Assembly (NCBI GenBank): GCA_947491945.1
Contig: CANLLN010000027.1
Coordinates: 1 to 63,361, forward strand
Reading direction: 5' to 3'
Length of the DNA: 63,361 bases
Source: an uncultured Carboxylicivirga sp.
Lineage (GTDB): Bacteria; Bacteroidota; Bacteroidia; Bacteroidales; Marinilabiliaceae
Shown: positions 54,124 through 63,361 of the stretch, piece by piece
Position numbering within the stretch: the first letter of the stretch is position 1
Layout of the letters: each line of letters opens with the position of its first letter
The notes under the pieces: model-generated
Told to the model about the DNA's origin: nothing
Seen by the model: only the letters and a program-made list of their open reading frames with translations
Databases searched by the model: none
Made by a program: the position numbers and the translations under genes

Positions 54124-55008
54124 TTAGTGTCTTGCCTGGCCCTGATGGTGATGGCAATAACCGTTGGTATTACTGGTTTTATTGCGGCATCGTTGACCCG
54201 TTGATTGGGTGGTGCCACGACATTGTCCGCTTAAAGAGCTCGTTGTTTTTTGGTGTGTGGGTGCTTTGCTGTGTGGTGTAAATTTCCAGGCCGAAATATC
54301 GGAATGTGCTTCCAGCCGTGCCTCTTTATCATCATTCATCGAGGCAAAAAAATCAATGCCTGTGAGCGATTCTACCTTGTCAACACTCACCACGTAGTTT
54401 TGTAAAGGTTCTTTGCAGGCTTCATTCGGCAGAATCAGGGCGATCATCTTTTCTGCGCCCGTGGGGTCGTACACTATTTTGTAATAATGGCCGGGTACGC
54501 TTACTTTATTGGCACCTATGCTCGCTTTTTTAGTATTTAGGATGGGACCTGTAACAACGTGTATCTCCTCGGAGTTTCGGGCCCAGTCGCGGACCAGTGA
54601 CTCCAGGTTTTTCCAGATGCCCCGGTTAAAAGCGGGTAGTTGTGGCGACATATTGGATAGGTAGAACGATTCGGACATGGCTGTTCTGCTGTGCTTCATG
54701 GAACCGGCAGGTGCGAGATGGCCGCGATCGAAGCCCGACCCTTTGTAGTCCGATAGGGTAGCCGAACCGCTTGTTACCTTTGGGTCGGGACGGAAGTTAT
54801 CCGTACGGGCTTCACTGCCTGCCAGGCTTGCCTTGCTAATGGTGTAATAAACCCACTCAGGCTGTTCATCGGCCTCAGAATAGGAAAGGGAGTAATAGTT
54901 GTGTTTAATTACCTGTCCGGTGGTGGAGCTGGGGGCAAGTCCTTCGCCATGAGATGTCGCAGCAAAGAGCACAAAGGCGATTGTGAGAATGAATTTTATC
55001 GGATGCAT
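54124..55008 (-). CDS. Exported DNA/RNA non-specific endonuclease (NUC family)
   Basis: From the ATG at 55008 the 294-residue protein has a signal peptide (MHPIKFILTIAFVLFAATSH) and the beta-beta-alpha-metal nuclease domain with the signature SGFDRGHLAPAGSMKHS (catalytic His) and the magnesium-binding Asn region MSESFYLSNMSPQLPAFNRG. The last ~40 residues, CRGTTQSTGQRCRNKTSNT and GYCHHHQGQ, form a small Cys/His cluster like the CxGTTxxGxxC zinc tail seen on some Bacteroidota nucleases. It probably degrades extracellular nucleic acid for nutrients. Frame extension to 55098 is ignored because it lacks a signal sequence. Confidence 0.88.
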   Translation of the reverse strand: MHPIKFILTIAFVLFAATSHGEGLAPSSTTGQVIKHNYYSLSYSEADEQPEWVYYTISKASLAGSEARTDNFRPDPKVTSGSATLSDYKGSGFDRGHLAPAGSMKHSRTAMSESFYLSNMSPQLPAFNRGIWKNLESLVRDWARNSEEIHVVTGPILNTKKASIGANKVSVPGHYYKIVYDPTGAEKMIALILPNEACKEPLQNYVVSVDKVESLTGIDFFASMNDDKEARLEAHSDISAWKFTPHSKAPTHQKTTSSLSGQCRGTTQSTGQRCRNKTSNTNGYCHHHQGQARH

Positions 55009-55299
55009 TTTTAATAGAGGTTTGTAAATAAATAGGAAGAGGCAAAAGTAATATTTATCTGTTTCTCCGGAATTGATGGCACTCACAAACGACTCCATCT
55101 ACAAAATATTTGCATTCACGTTCGTATGTTGTTCTTTGATCACTGTTAAGGTCCTTTCTGCCAATTAGCTGTTTTGTGAGCTTTAAAAATGGGTAGATGC
55201 CATTGACAGTACTTAGGTCTGCGTGTAAATTAAGTTGTCATCCCGCCTGAGAATTTACATTTATGAATATGATAAATGATAGCACAAATACTCAGCAAA

Positions 55300-58200
55300 A
55301 TGAAAAAGATCTTTACTCTAGTCGTTTTTTTAATGGGCTTGACGATGGGTTTGTTTGCTCAAACTCTGGTGTCGGGCTTTATTTCAACAGATTCAACGTG
55401 GACTGTTGATGGATCTCCTTACGAGGTTATTTCAAACCTGCAGATTACTTCTTCCGGATCATTAACGATTGACCCCGGCGTAGAGGTATGGATTGAGTCG
55501 AATACAAGCATAATAGTAGATGGTGATTTGATCGCCAACGGGACATTGGGTAATCGTGTCCTTATCACGTCGCGGAAGTCGCCCGGTAGTCGAGCTAAAG
55601 GCGACTGGAATGAAATTAATGTGCGCACCGGTGGCTCAGCGTCCTTCAATGCTACCACGATTGAATATGGAGGGTATAGTTCTTCCTATAACATTGCGTA
55701 CAGTTGTTTGAGTAGCAGTGGGGGGCTAATTACTGTTGCTGATAATTGTATAATTAAAGATTCTAACAATAGTGGTTTGGAAATTGGGAATGACGGTGTT
55801 GTACAAATCGAAGGTGCCCAAATTACGGCCTGTCGCTGGCCTGTTGTATATGGTAGTGTGGCCAGTTTAATTTGCAACCTTGCTGCGGTAGATATTTTGG
55901 GCAATACTTTTAACGGGGCCTATGTGAATTTTGCTTCTGTGGACAGCGATATGACTTTAGATACACTACCTGTGCCTTATGTTTTTAATGAAGAACTAAC
56001 GATTCAGTCAGGATCAACATTGACTGTAAGAGCGGGTAATATCATTAAAATCAATGGCCCGAGTGTAAACGTAAATGGAACCTTTATTACTGAAGGTTCA
56101 CTTTCGGAAAGGGTTTATATTACTTCCTATCAAAATGATGGAAGGGGTGGTGATACCAATAATGATGGTACATCTACGATTGCTGCCCCGGGTAATTGGG
56201 ACGATATTTATGTTCCGGCAGGAGGCGTGGCTGTGTTCAATGCCACCACCATTGAATATGGTGGATATAGCTCTACTTATAACATTAATTACAGCAGCCT
56301 TTATAATAACGGAGGCTCTATTACCCTTGCCGATGATTGTGTAATAAGGGAATCGACTAATGTTGGTTTGCGCTTAAATAATGGAGGTAATACGCATTTT
56401 GAAAGTGGACAAATAAACGATTGTCGCTGGCCGATTGTTTATCACAGCGCATCCGATTTGACCTTTTCTCATAGCAATGTTGATATTGCTGACAATACCT
56501 TCAACGGAGCCTATGTGAATTTCGGATACCTCAATGAAACGATGACGCTTGATACCTTGAACGTGCCATATGTCATCAATGGAAACCTATATGTGCAGTC
56601 GCCGGCTGCCCTAAATATTCTTGCAGGTAATGTTATAAAATTCAATAATAGCAATATTTACGTCCGGGGCATCTTGAAAGCCAATGGTTCGGAGGATGAT
56701 ATTATTTATTTTACATCTTATCAAAACGATAATCTGGGAGGAGACACCAATAATGATGGCGCTGCCACTCCGCCGGCTGCCGGAAACTGGGGTTCCATCC
56801 GGTTCGAAGATGGTAGTGATGATGCTCAGTGTAGTATTACCAATGCTGACTTTTCATTTGGGGGTAGGGGCAACCGTGCCCCTGTGTGGGTGCAAAATTC
56901 TTCACCAACTATCGAGAATTGTAATTTCGAAAATAATTACATTGGTGCCTATATCGAATTTGATTCCAGTCCGAGCTTCAGGTATAACACCATTGGATCA
57001 TCTTCGCTGGTGCCTTTTGCCTTAACACTTGATGCTACCCCTGACTTTACCGATAACACTTTCTCTTTTTCAGATAATGAATATGATGCCATTGGTATAA
57101 TTAGCAGTACGATGGTGGCGAGTGCCACTTTGCCTCAGCGCGATGTGACCGGTATACCTAATGTTACCTATCTATTGCTGGGCGCAGTTACCATACCCGA
57201 GGCAATCACGCTTACGATTGATCCGGGAGTGGTAATTAAAGGCAGGAGCCAATATCATTTGTTTATTGTAGAGGGGACATTAATTGCCGATGGGCAGGAT
57301 AATGATAACCGCATTACTTTTACTTCTGTTTACGACGACACCTTTGGTAACCCAACGGATACCAATAAAGACGGTTCGCAAACAGATCCTGCTATTGGCA
57401 ATTGGGGGGGTATTGTTTTTGAAAATACCAGCGATGACGAGCGTTGTGTTCTTAATTATACCCGCTTGCAATATGGATCCATGCCCGGGCGTTATTATAA
57501 TACGCAATATATTAGCGGTGGTGAGGTGACACTGGAAAATGCCAGTCCTCTGATTACTAATAATATTATCAAAGATTGTCACTACGGGATATATGCTTTT
57601 CAGGCATCTCATCCTGAGGTGTTGAATAATGAATTTGTTAACACAAGCTATACACCGGTGGCGCAATCGCTCAATGCCATGCCACAATACGCGGGCAATA
57701 CATTTGTTAATCCGGGCTGGACAGCCATTGGTATTATTGGTGAAAAACTGGGTTTTGATGCCACCCTTGATAAAGATACTTTGGCCGGTTATGAAAACAT
57801 CTCCTATGTTCTTTTGGATAATTTAACGATTAATTCCGGTACTCAGGTTGAGGTTAAACCGGGTATTATCTTGAAATTTAACCAGAATAAAGCCATTACG
57901 GTTGGTGGTGGCTTTAAATGCTCAGGCTTGGATAACGACTCCATTACCTTTACATCCATCAAGGATGATAATTATGGAGTGCCGCAGGATACCAAGAATG
58001 ACGGTGATGCAGAAAGTCCCTCTGCTGGTGATTGGTCAACACTTCGTTATACAGGAACGGCAGATGATGATTATAACAATATTATCTATACACGTTTATT
58101 GTATGGTGGTGGGAATAACTACGGAGTAGTTACTTGGGTTGATGCCGGGGGATCAATAGCTGCCAGCCTAATTAGTGACTCTTATTATTATGGTTTGAGG

Positions 58201-61164
58201 TGCGATGGAGTGTCTACTCCCAATTGGTCTGACCGTGTTATCATTCAGAATTGTCGTCTTGACCCCATAGCACAGTCTCTATTGGCATTGCCGGATATGT
58301 CTTTTACTTCGCCCGATATTGCCTCGAATGGAAATGGCAGTAACGGAATTTTTATCCTGGAGGGTAATCTGTCCAGCTCTGCCGAATTGGCTAAGCAGGA
58401 TGTGGGAGGCATTTATAATATCGCTTATATCATCGACCGTTTAACCATTGGCGAAAATGCTATTCTAAATATTGAGCCGGGTGTGGTTGTTAAATTTCGG
58501 AATTACTACAGTGGTATAACCGTTGACGGGGCACTGACTGCCAATGGTACCCCTGAGGAGAAGATTGTTTTTACATCCATTAAAGATGACTCCAAAGGTG
58601 GGGATACGAATGATGATGGGGTAGAATCAAACCCACAGAAAAATGACTGGCAACGTATTGTTTTTAATGCTTCTGCCCTGGAGGAATTTAATCTTCTGAA
58701 CAACTGTATCTTGAATTATGGTGCTTATACTTACTCTAATTACGGGAAAAACAGGAGTATGGTGGATATCTTCGATGCCTTTGTTGAGGTGGATAGTGTT
58801 CAGGTTGAACATAGTCGCTACGGAGGTATTGGAATCTTTGGAAGCTCCAATGCTGTTGTTACCAACTCACAGTTTAATAATATTGATGAAACACCGGTTA
58901 TTATCAGCATGTTTGCCAAGCCGGAATTTGAAAATAATGGCGTTTCTAATCTGGGTATTGTTGCCATAGGTGTAGCCCAGGAAACCTATTCCCTGGATGA
59001 CACCATCCCACAACGCGATTTTGGGGGTATAGAGGATATCACCTATTTTATTTACAATACGCTTACGGTGAATTCAGGAACCAACATCGTAATACCTGCC
59101 GGAACGATATTTAAGACCAATGGACGATCAGCCTTCAATGTAGAAGGAGCGCTTCAGGTGAATGGTGAGCCCGGCAATCCGGTTGTGTTCACCGATCTGA
59201 AGGATGATGCCTATGGTAACCCGGAAGATACCAACGATAATGGTGAGGCTGATAGCCCTGTTATACGAAATGTGCCCGTAATTACCTATCAGGATATCTC
59301 AAACGATGATTCATGTTCTGTAGAGAATGCCATATTCCGTTATGCCAGAAGTGGAATTAACATGCAGCAGGCAGCGCCTGATATTAGCGCTACCCTGTTT
59401 GAAAACTGCACCTGGGGAGTTGAACTGAGGGGTGTTTCAACCCCGGCGCTTACCCATAGTACTTTTAACGATTTGACTTATGCCCCCATGGTTATTTCAC
59501 TGGTGTCATTTCCCCGCGATACCGTGAATAATGTTATCAGTGGAACCACCTATAAGGCCATCGGTATATTGGCCAATGAGGAGCTGGTGCAGGATGTCAC
59601 GCTTCGAAAAAATAATTTTGCCGGCGTCAGAAATATACCTTATTATTTCTCGGGCGATTATTCAATTGGTACCAGTGTCAACTTGTCTATCGATCCGGGT
59701 GTGATTTGTAAGTTTCATCAGGGTGCCAGGCTCACCGTTAAACGTGGGCTGATTGCGGAAGGTGGCGCTACGGCCGATAGTGTGATTGTCTTTACCGATA
59801 TAAAAGACGATTTTTTTGGCGGTGACACCGATTCCAATGGACCCTACGCTTATAGTAATAACTACTATAACTGGGATGGTATTCTCTTTACCGACGAAGC
59901 CTATGATGATTCATGTCGACTCGATCATTGCGTGATCCGTTATGCCGGTTATTCTTCAGCAGAAGCAGCTGTGGCTATGGACAAAGCCAGTCCGTTAATT
60001 ACCAATTCCAGTCTGACTTACAATGCTAATGGCGTAAGGGCAGCAGGCGCTTCTAATCCGGTGATCAATCATTGCGATTTATATGGAAATACTTATTTCG
60101 GCGTTCAGAATGTAGATCAGGCTTATATTATTGATGCACGCTATAATTATTGGGGTAGCAATACCGGTCCTACCCATGCTTCTAACCCCGGTGGCACAGG
60201 TGATGCCGTTACCGATAGGGTAGATTATTCTGATTTTACTAGCGGTGGTTTTACGAATCCTTTGATGGGAGATGTTAGTCTCAATGGTCATATTCAGGCT
60301 TACGATGCTTCGCTGATATTGCAGCATGCGGCAAGTGTTATCACGCTTAGCGATCTTCAGCAATCGGTTGCTGATGTATCGGGTGCGGCCGGTATTACGG
60401 CCTATGATGCATCGCTGGTATTGCAATATGTATCTGGTATTATTTCCAGTTTTCCTGCCGAAGTGCTTAAGAGCTCCGGGGAGACTAATGTTGATGTAAC
60501 TGCTTTCTTTAGTCTGGATGATTGTTATCCGGAAGAAAATGAATTCACCAGTCGCTTAAAGCTTAGTAATGCCAATGGATTATTAGGGGCTGATATTACC
60601 CTGTATTTTAACCCGGAAATATTGCAACTTAAGCAGGTGAACGAAGGGGATATGAATACATTGATGTCCTATAGTATTAACAATGATGAGGGCACGGTTG
60701 ATTTGGCCTTTGCCTGGTCCGAAAGCGCCGGTGGAGATGGATTGCTGGCTCTTTTCGACTTTGAAGTAGTTACAAACTCGGCTGCCGAAACGCTTATTGG
60801 ATTTGAGGAACTGCTTGTTAATGAGCAGAACTTTATCGGCAACAGCAAAGAGGGTTTGGTTGTTCTGCCAATCAACACGCTATTGGATGAAATTGAAATT
60901 GATAAAGCTGCTCTTCACCCAATTTATCCAAATCCAAGTGATGGCTTTATTGAGTTTTACTACGATGTGGCGGATGATGATAGTCAGGTCAGCATATCGG
61001 CTTATGCACCTGATGGAACCCTGATAACAACATTGTTTACAGGTGCTCTTAATAGTGGACGTTATCATTACAGCGCTTCTGATTTGGACACTTACCATGG
61101 TGTTGTCATTATCAAGTTAATGGTTGATGATCAGTTATTCACTCAAAAAGTTGTGTTCAAATGA
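55300..61164 (+). CDS. Giant T9SS surface protein: parallel beta-helix repeats, dockerin-like pair, cohesin-like domain
   Basis: From the ATG at 55300 the protein has 1954 residues. After a signal peptide (MKKIFTLVVFLMGLTMGLFA) come eight blocks of about 190 residues, each with LTIxSGSTLTVxAG-like strands and an ITFTSxxDDxxGxxxDTNNDG motif, ending in YNYWGSNTGP, all typical of a right-handed beta-helix. At about 1656-1720 are two dockerin-like repeats, GDVSLNGHIQAYDASLILQ and ADVSGAAGITAYDASLVLQY. A cohesin-like domain follows (about 1730-1850), with LGADITLYFNPEILQLKQV. It ends with a Type A sorting domain (HPIYPNPSDGFIEFYYD to KVVFK). The next gene overlaps its stop by four bases. It may bind or cut polysaccharide, but no catalytic domain is recognised. 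Confidence 0.85.
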   Translation: MKKIFTLVVFLMGLTMGLFAQTLVSGFISTDSTWTVDGSPYEVISNLQITSSGSLTIDPGVEVWIESNTSIIVDGDLIANGTLGNRVLITSRKSPGSRAKGDWNEINVRTGGSASFNATTIEYGGYSSSYNIAYSCLSSSGGLITVADNCIIKDSNNSGLEIGNDGVVQIEGAQITACRWPVVYGSVASLICNLAAVDILGNTFNGAYVNFASVDSDMTLDTLPVPYVFNEELTIQSGSTLTVRAGNIIKINGPSVNVNGTFITEGSLSERVYITSYQNDGRGGDTNNDGTSTIAAPGNWDDIYVPAGGVAVFNATTIEYGGYSSTYNINYSSLYNNGGSITLADDCVIRESTNVGLRLNNGGNTHFESGQINDCRWPIVYHSASDLTFSHSNVDIADNTFNGAYVNFGYLNETMTLDTLNVPYVINGNLYVQSPAALNILAGNVIKFNNSNIYVRGILKANGSEDDIIYFTSYQNDNLGGDTNNDGAATPPAAGNWGSIRFEDGSDDAQCSITNADFSFGGRGNRAPVWVQNSSPTIENCNFENNYIGAYIEFDSSPSFRYNTIGSSSLVPFALTLDATPDFTDNTFSFSDNEYDAIGIISSTMVASATLPQRDVTGIPNVTYLLLGAVTIPEAITLTIDPGVVIKGRSQYHLFIVEGTLIADGQDNDNRITFTSVYDDTFGNPTDTNKDGSQTDPAIGNWGGIVFENTSDDERCVLNYTRLQYGSMPGRYYNTQYISGGEVTLENASPLITNNIIKDCHYGIYAFQASHPEVLNNEFVNTSYTPVAQSLNAMPQYAGNTFVNPGWTAIGIIGEKLGFDATLDKDTLAGYENISYVLLDNLTINSGTQVEVKPGIILKFNQNKAITVGGGFKCSGLDNDSITFTSIKDDNYGVPQDTKNDGDAESPSAGDWSTLRYTGTADDDYNNIIYTRLLYGGGNNYGVVTWVDAGGSIAASLISDSYYYGLRCDGVSTPNWSDRVIIQNCRLDPIAQSLLALPDMSFTSPDIASNGNGSNGIFILEGNLSSSAELAKQDVGGIYNIAYIIDRLTIGENAILNIEPGVVVKFRNYYSGITVDGALTANGTPEEKIVFTSIKDDSKGGDTNDDGVESNPQKNDWQRIVFNASALEEFNLLNNCILNYGAYTYSNYGKNRSMVDIFDAFVEVDSVQVEHSRYGGIGIFGSSNAVVTNSQFNNIDETPVIISMFAKPEFENNGVSNLGIVAIGVAQETYSLDDTIPQRDFGGIEDITYFIYNTLTVNSGTNIVIPAGTIFKTNGRSAFNVEGALQVNGEPGNPVVFTDLKDDAYGNPEDTNDNGEADSPVIRNVPVITYQDISNDDSCSVENAIFRYARSGINMQQAAPDISATLFENCTWGVELRGVSTPALTHSTFNDLTYAPMVISLVSFPRDTVNNVISGTTYKAIGILANEELVQDVTLRKNNFAGVRNIPYYFSGDYSIGTSVNLSIDPGVICKFHQGARLTVKRGLIAEGGATADSVIVFTDIKDDFFGGDTDSNGPYAYSNNYYNWDGILFTDEAYDDSCRLDHCVIRYAGYSSAEAAVAMDKASPLITNSSLTYNANGVRAAGASNPVINHCDLYGNTYFGVQNVDQAYIIDARYNYWGSNTGPTHASNPGGTGDAVTDRVDYSDFTSGGFTNPLMGDVSLNGHIQAYDASLILQHAASVITLSDLQQSVADVSGAAGITAYDASLVLQYVSGIISSFPAEVLKSSGETNVDVTAFFSLDDCYPEENEFTSRLKLSNANGLLGADITLYFNPEILQLKQVNEGDMNTLMSYSINNDEGTVDLAFAWSESAGGDGLLALFDFEVVTNSAAETLIGFEELLVNEQNFIGNSKEGLVVLPINTLLDEIEIDKAALHPIYPNPSDGFIEFYYDVADDDSQVSISAYAPDGTLITTLFTGALNSGRYHYSASDLDTYHGVVIIKLMVDDQLFTQKVVFK

Positions 61165-63140
61165 TTAAGCAGGTAAACATACGTGATCTCAGGTATTATC
61201 TGTTTACCATGTCAGTGTGGCTGATGTTTTTTGGATCAGTCAGGGCTGACATAGGTCTGCGGATTGCCCATGTAACGGGTGTTGTGGGTGATGTTGTTGA
61301 GGTGCCTGTTTATGTTGACACATCGCTTACATCCCTTGATGTACTGGCTTTTCAGGTGGCTGTTGATTATAATTCCAGCTTGCTTGAGGCACTGGATCCA
61401 ACATTTGACGGAACCATGTCGGAATCATGGGGTACGCCCGTTTATAATATTGCACAGCAGGGCCGGGTGTCCTTTAGCAATGCCGGGGTGATCCCTTTAT
61501 CAGGCACGGGAGTATTGGCTTATTTGCACTTTCGCTTAAAACAAGCGGGTACGGCATATCTGAATTTCAAGGTAGGAGAAGAAACATTGTTTAACGAGGG
61601 GAGTATTGCTTTATACCTCACCAACGGGCGTGTTTCAATCAGCCCCTTGCCGTATCTTAATTTTTCGCCCAACGGGGGTGTTGTTGTAGTCGGCGAAACG
61701 CTTCAATATAATGTCTCTCACGGCGCAGCACCATACAGCTGGGCTACCACCGATCCTTCGGTGGCTGTAATCAGTCCTTCAGGACTGATTACAGGAGTAT
61801 CTCCCGGCCTGATAAGGGTTATCGCTACTGATGCGCTTGGTGTGACCGATACAGCCGATGCCTATGTTGAAGTGGTGCCTTTCCTTATAACCATAAGGGA
61901 TACTTCTTACTATCAGAATAATGAAGTTGTTATTCCTGTGAATATTTCCTTGCTCGATGATTATGATGTGGTGAGTGGCGAGGTGAGCCTAGGCTATAAC
62001 AGCAGCATTTTAACGGCTGATGAGGTACTTTATGCAGGCAGTATACTCGAGGGTGTGAGCACACGATCGGCAAACCTGAGTGCAAGTGGTGTGCTGAGTG
62101 TGAGCTTTGCCTCGGCAATAAGCCTGATGGGTGATGGTCCTCTCTTTTATATTCGTTTTCGTGTGGCCGATCGTTCTTCCGGAGCCGGTTGGATTGATGT
62201 GCTCGATGCATTGTTTAATGAGTCACTCAAAGCAAAAATCGACAGGGGTTATTTCTCCATAATCAGTCTGCCGGGGCTTAACGTTACACCTTCAACAGCT
62301 CAGCTTCTTCTTGGTCAGTCTATGGATTTCAATGTGAGTGGCGGGGTGCCACCCTATAACTGGTCCGTCTCTGATCCTTCTCTCGCCAGTATTAATCAGG
62401 ATGGCATATTAACGGCTTTAGCAGGAGGTCAGGTGATGCTGTTTGTAACAGATCCGCGTGGATCGTTGGGACAATCCGGAACCATCGATCTTTATGATGG
62501 CAGTATTGACCTGGGCAATATCATCGTGCCGGCAAATGAAAATACGGCTCTATTGCCGGTTTACCTTCTTTCGGATGTAGCAATGAGTCCTGTGGTTAGC
62601 CTTTCGGGAACAATCGATTTTGATGATACAAAAATTCTCGACATGGCGGTAAGCAACGATGGAACGGCCACCGAATCCTGGGCTTTTTCCGATAGGTTGC
62701 AGGGTGATCATTTTCAGTTTGCCGGAGCCGGGGTTACCGGCGTGGCTGGTGATGTTACCATGCTTTCACTGGATGTAACTTTGGCAGAAGGTTTGCCGGT
62801 AGGGCAGGTGATCCCGGTTAATCTGACAGATATGATGGTAAACGAAGGAAGACCGCGACTCAATATCATAAGTGGAGCAATTGAAATTGGAGAGCCAACG
62901 GCAGTCAACCAACCCGGACAAGATGGGATAAAGGTTGTTTATCTGCCCGGTATTGTGCGGGTTATTAATTTACCGGATGATTGTCGATATATTTCACTGT
63001 ATGCCATGACCGGACAACAAATAGAGATGGTCAGGTCTGAGGGTTCCCAATATGATTTCTTTACAAATTCGTATAAAAAGGGAATCTATATTCTCAAATT
63101 TGATGGCAAAATTGACCGCTATGTGAAAGTTAGATTCTAA
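61161..63140 (+). CDS. T9SS surface protein with three cohesin-like and two Ig-like (Big_2) domains
   Basis: The 659-residue protein starts with ATG inside the upstream stop (ATGA), so translation is coupled. After a signal-like helix (YYLFTMSVWLMFFGSVRA) there are cohesin-like modules at about residues 30-165, 243-370 and 447-575; the first reads VVGDVVEVPVYVDTS, LAFQVAVDYNSSLLEAL and GVLAYLHFRLKQAG. Bacterial Ig-like domains sit between them (YSWATTDPSVAVISPSGLIT and YNWSVSDPSLASINQDGILT). The last ~70 residues (VRVINLPDDCRYISLYAMTG, GIYILKFDGKIDRYVKVRF) look like a sorting domain. With several cohesins it could act as a scaffold for dockerin-bearing proteins, such as its neighbour. Confidence 0.8.
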   Translation: MIKQVNIRDLRYYLFTMSVWLMFFGSVRADIGLRIAHVTGVVGDVVEVPVYVDTSLTSLDVLAFQVAVDYNSSLLEALDPTFDGTMSESWGTPVYNIAQQGRVSFSNAGVIPLSGTGVLAYLHFRLKQAGTAYLNFKVGEETLFNEGSIALYLTNGRVSISPLPYLNFSPNGGVVVVGETLQYNVSHGAAPYSWATTDPSVAVISPSGLITGVSPGLIRVIATDALGVTDTADAYVEVVPFLITIRDTSYYQNNEVVIPVNISLLDDYDVVSGEVSLGYNSSILTADEVLYAGSILEGVSTRSANLSASGVLSVSFASAISLMGDGPLFYIRFRVADRSSGAGWIDVLDALFNESLKAKIDRGYFSIISLPGLNVTPSTAQLLLGQSMDFNVSGGVPPYNWSVSDPSLASINQDGILTALAGGQVMLFVTDPRGSLGQSGTIDLYDGSIDLGNIIVPANENTALLPVYLLSDVAMSPVVSLSGTIDFDDTKILDMAVSNDGTATESWAFSDRLQGDHFQFAGAGVTGVAGDVTMLSLDVTLAEGLPVGQVIPVNLTDMMVNEGRPRLNIISGAIEIGEPTAVNQPGQDGIKVVYLPGIVRVINLPDDCRYISLYAMTGQQIEMVRSEGSQYDFFTNSYKKGIYILKFDGKIDRYVKVRF

Positions 63141-63170
63141 TTTAGATCGAAAGAAATGGTGGTAAACCAA

Positions 63171-63204
63171 AAAGAGGAGAAACTCAAATGAATTTCTCCT
63201 CTTT
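63171..63204. terminator. Bidirectional terminator between the cohesin gene and tRNA-Val
   Basis: AAAGAGGAGAAA pairs perfectly with TTTCTCCTCTTT around a 10-base loop, between the end of the plus-strand gene and the 3' end of the minus-strand tRNA. On the minus strand it continues into TTTTT. Confidence 0.8.
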
Positions 63205-63207
63205 CTG

Positions 63208-63282
63208 TGGGCGATGAGGGAGTCGAACCCCCGACCCCTTGGGTGTAAACCAAGTGCTCTAAACCAACTGAGCTAATCGCCC
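63208..63282 (-). tRNA. tRNA-Val(TAC)
   Basis: On the minus strand the acceptor stem GGGCGAT pairs with ATCGCCC, the D arm is GCTC-AGTTGGTTTA-GAGC, the anticodon arm CTTGG-TTTACAC-CCAAG has anticodon TAC, and the T arm is GGGGG-TTCGACT-CCCTC. The discriminator base is A and CCA is not encoded. 75 nt long. Confidence 0.95.
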
Positions 63283-63305
63283 TGAAAATATACTCTTAAA
63301 TAGTG

Positions 63306-63361
63306 TGGGCGATGAGGGAGTCGAACCCCCGACCCCTTGGGTGTAAACCAAGTGCTCTAAA
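63306..63361 (-). tRNA. tRNA-Val(TAC), partial at the window edge
   Basis: Identical to the preceding tRNA over the part present (3' acceptor strand, T arm, anticodon arm with TAC and part of the D arm); its 5' end lies beyond the window. The two genes are 23 bases apart. Confidence 0.92.

Noticed and set aside
55500-60250. CRISPR or DNA-level tandem repeat
   Set aside because: Repetition is at the protein level in ~190-residue units with diverged DNA; no short identical repeats with unique spacers.

Overview
The window looks like a chromosomal segment of a member of the Bacteroidota, probably an anaerobic or facultative marine-type member of the Bacteroidales/Marinilabiliales; the exact genus cannot be read from the sequence. 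The evidence is the TAnnTTTG -7 promoter boxes in front of many genes, A-rich starts without clear Shine-Dalgarno sites, Type IX secretion (T9SS) C-terminal sorting domains, a eukaryote-like citrate synthase, the L17 tail, and the gene order str-S10-spc-alpha without tuf.

Layout. Positions 1-3.6 kb are a decayed accessory zone: two copies of an ERCC4-fold nuclease gene (one broken, one probably 3'-truncated), a GIY-YIG nuclease embedded in nine copies of a ~50-residue DNA-binding-like repeat, and a relic of a GH20 hexosaminidase. From 3.6 to 6.2 kb come three exported proteins (TonB-C/TPR, tail-collar, lamin-tail-like with sorting domain). From 6.3 to 14.1 kb are a receiver/PEP-synthase-like hybrid, acs, fabD and an M28 peptidase. 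From 14.4 to 32.4 kb is an unbroken ribosomal protein super-operon including fusA, secY, map, infA, rpmJ and rpoA, ended by tandem terminators. Then follow eno, a citrate synthase, a large propeller/SpoIIE phosphatase sensor, ychF, hutH, hisS and a chemoreceptor.

From 45.1 to 49.7 kb is the most unusual functional unit: an AraC-type membrane regulator followed by a Tat-exported corrinoid/iron-sulfur reductive dehalogenase homologue (rdhA), a three-helix anchor (rdhB-like), an FMN-binding/CxxxCP membrane protein (rdhC/NosR-like) and a 48-residue single-helix protein. This is a plausible organohalide-reduction chain from menaquinol to a periplasmic reductase. From 49.8 to 55 kb are small regulators, a possible small RNA, a receiver-adenylate cyclase, ettA and a secreted endonuclease.

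From 55.3 to 63.1 kb lie two translationally coupled giant surface proteins: a 1954-residue beta-helix protein with a dockerin-like pair, a cohesin-like domain and a T9SS signal, and a protein with three cohesin-like domains separated by Ig-like domains and also ending in a sorting domain. Together they suggest a T9SS-delivered cohesin/dockerin assembly. The window ends in tandem tRNA-Val(TAC) genes, the second cut by the window edge.
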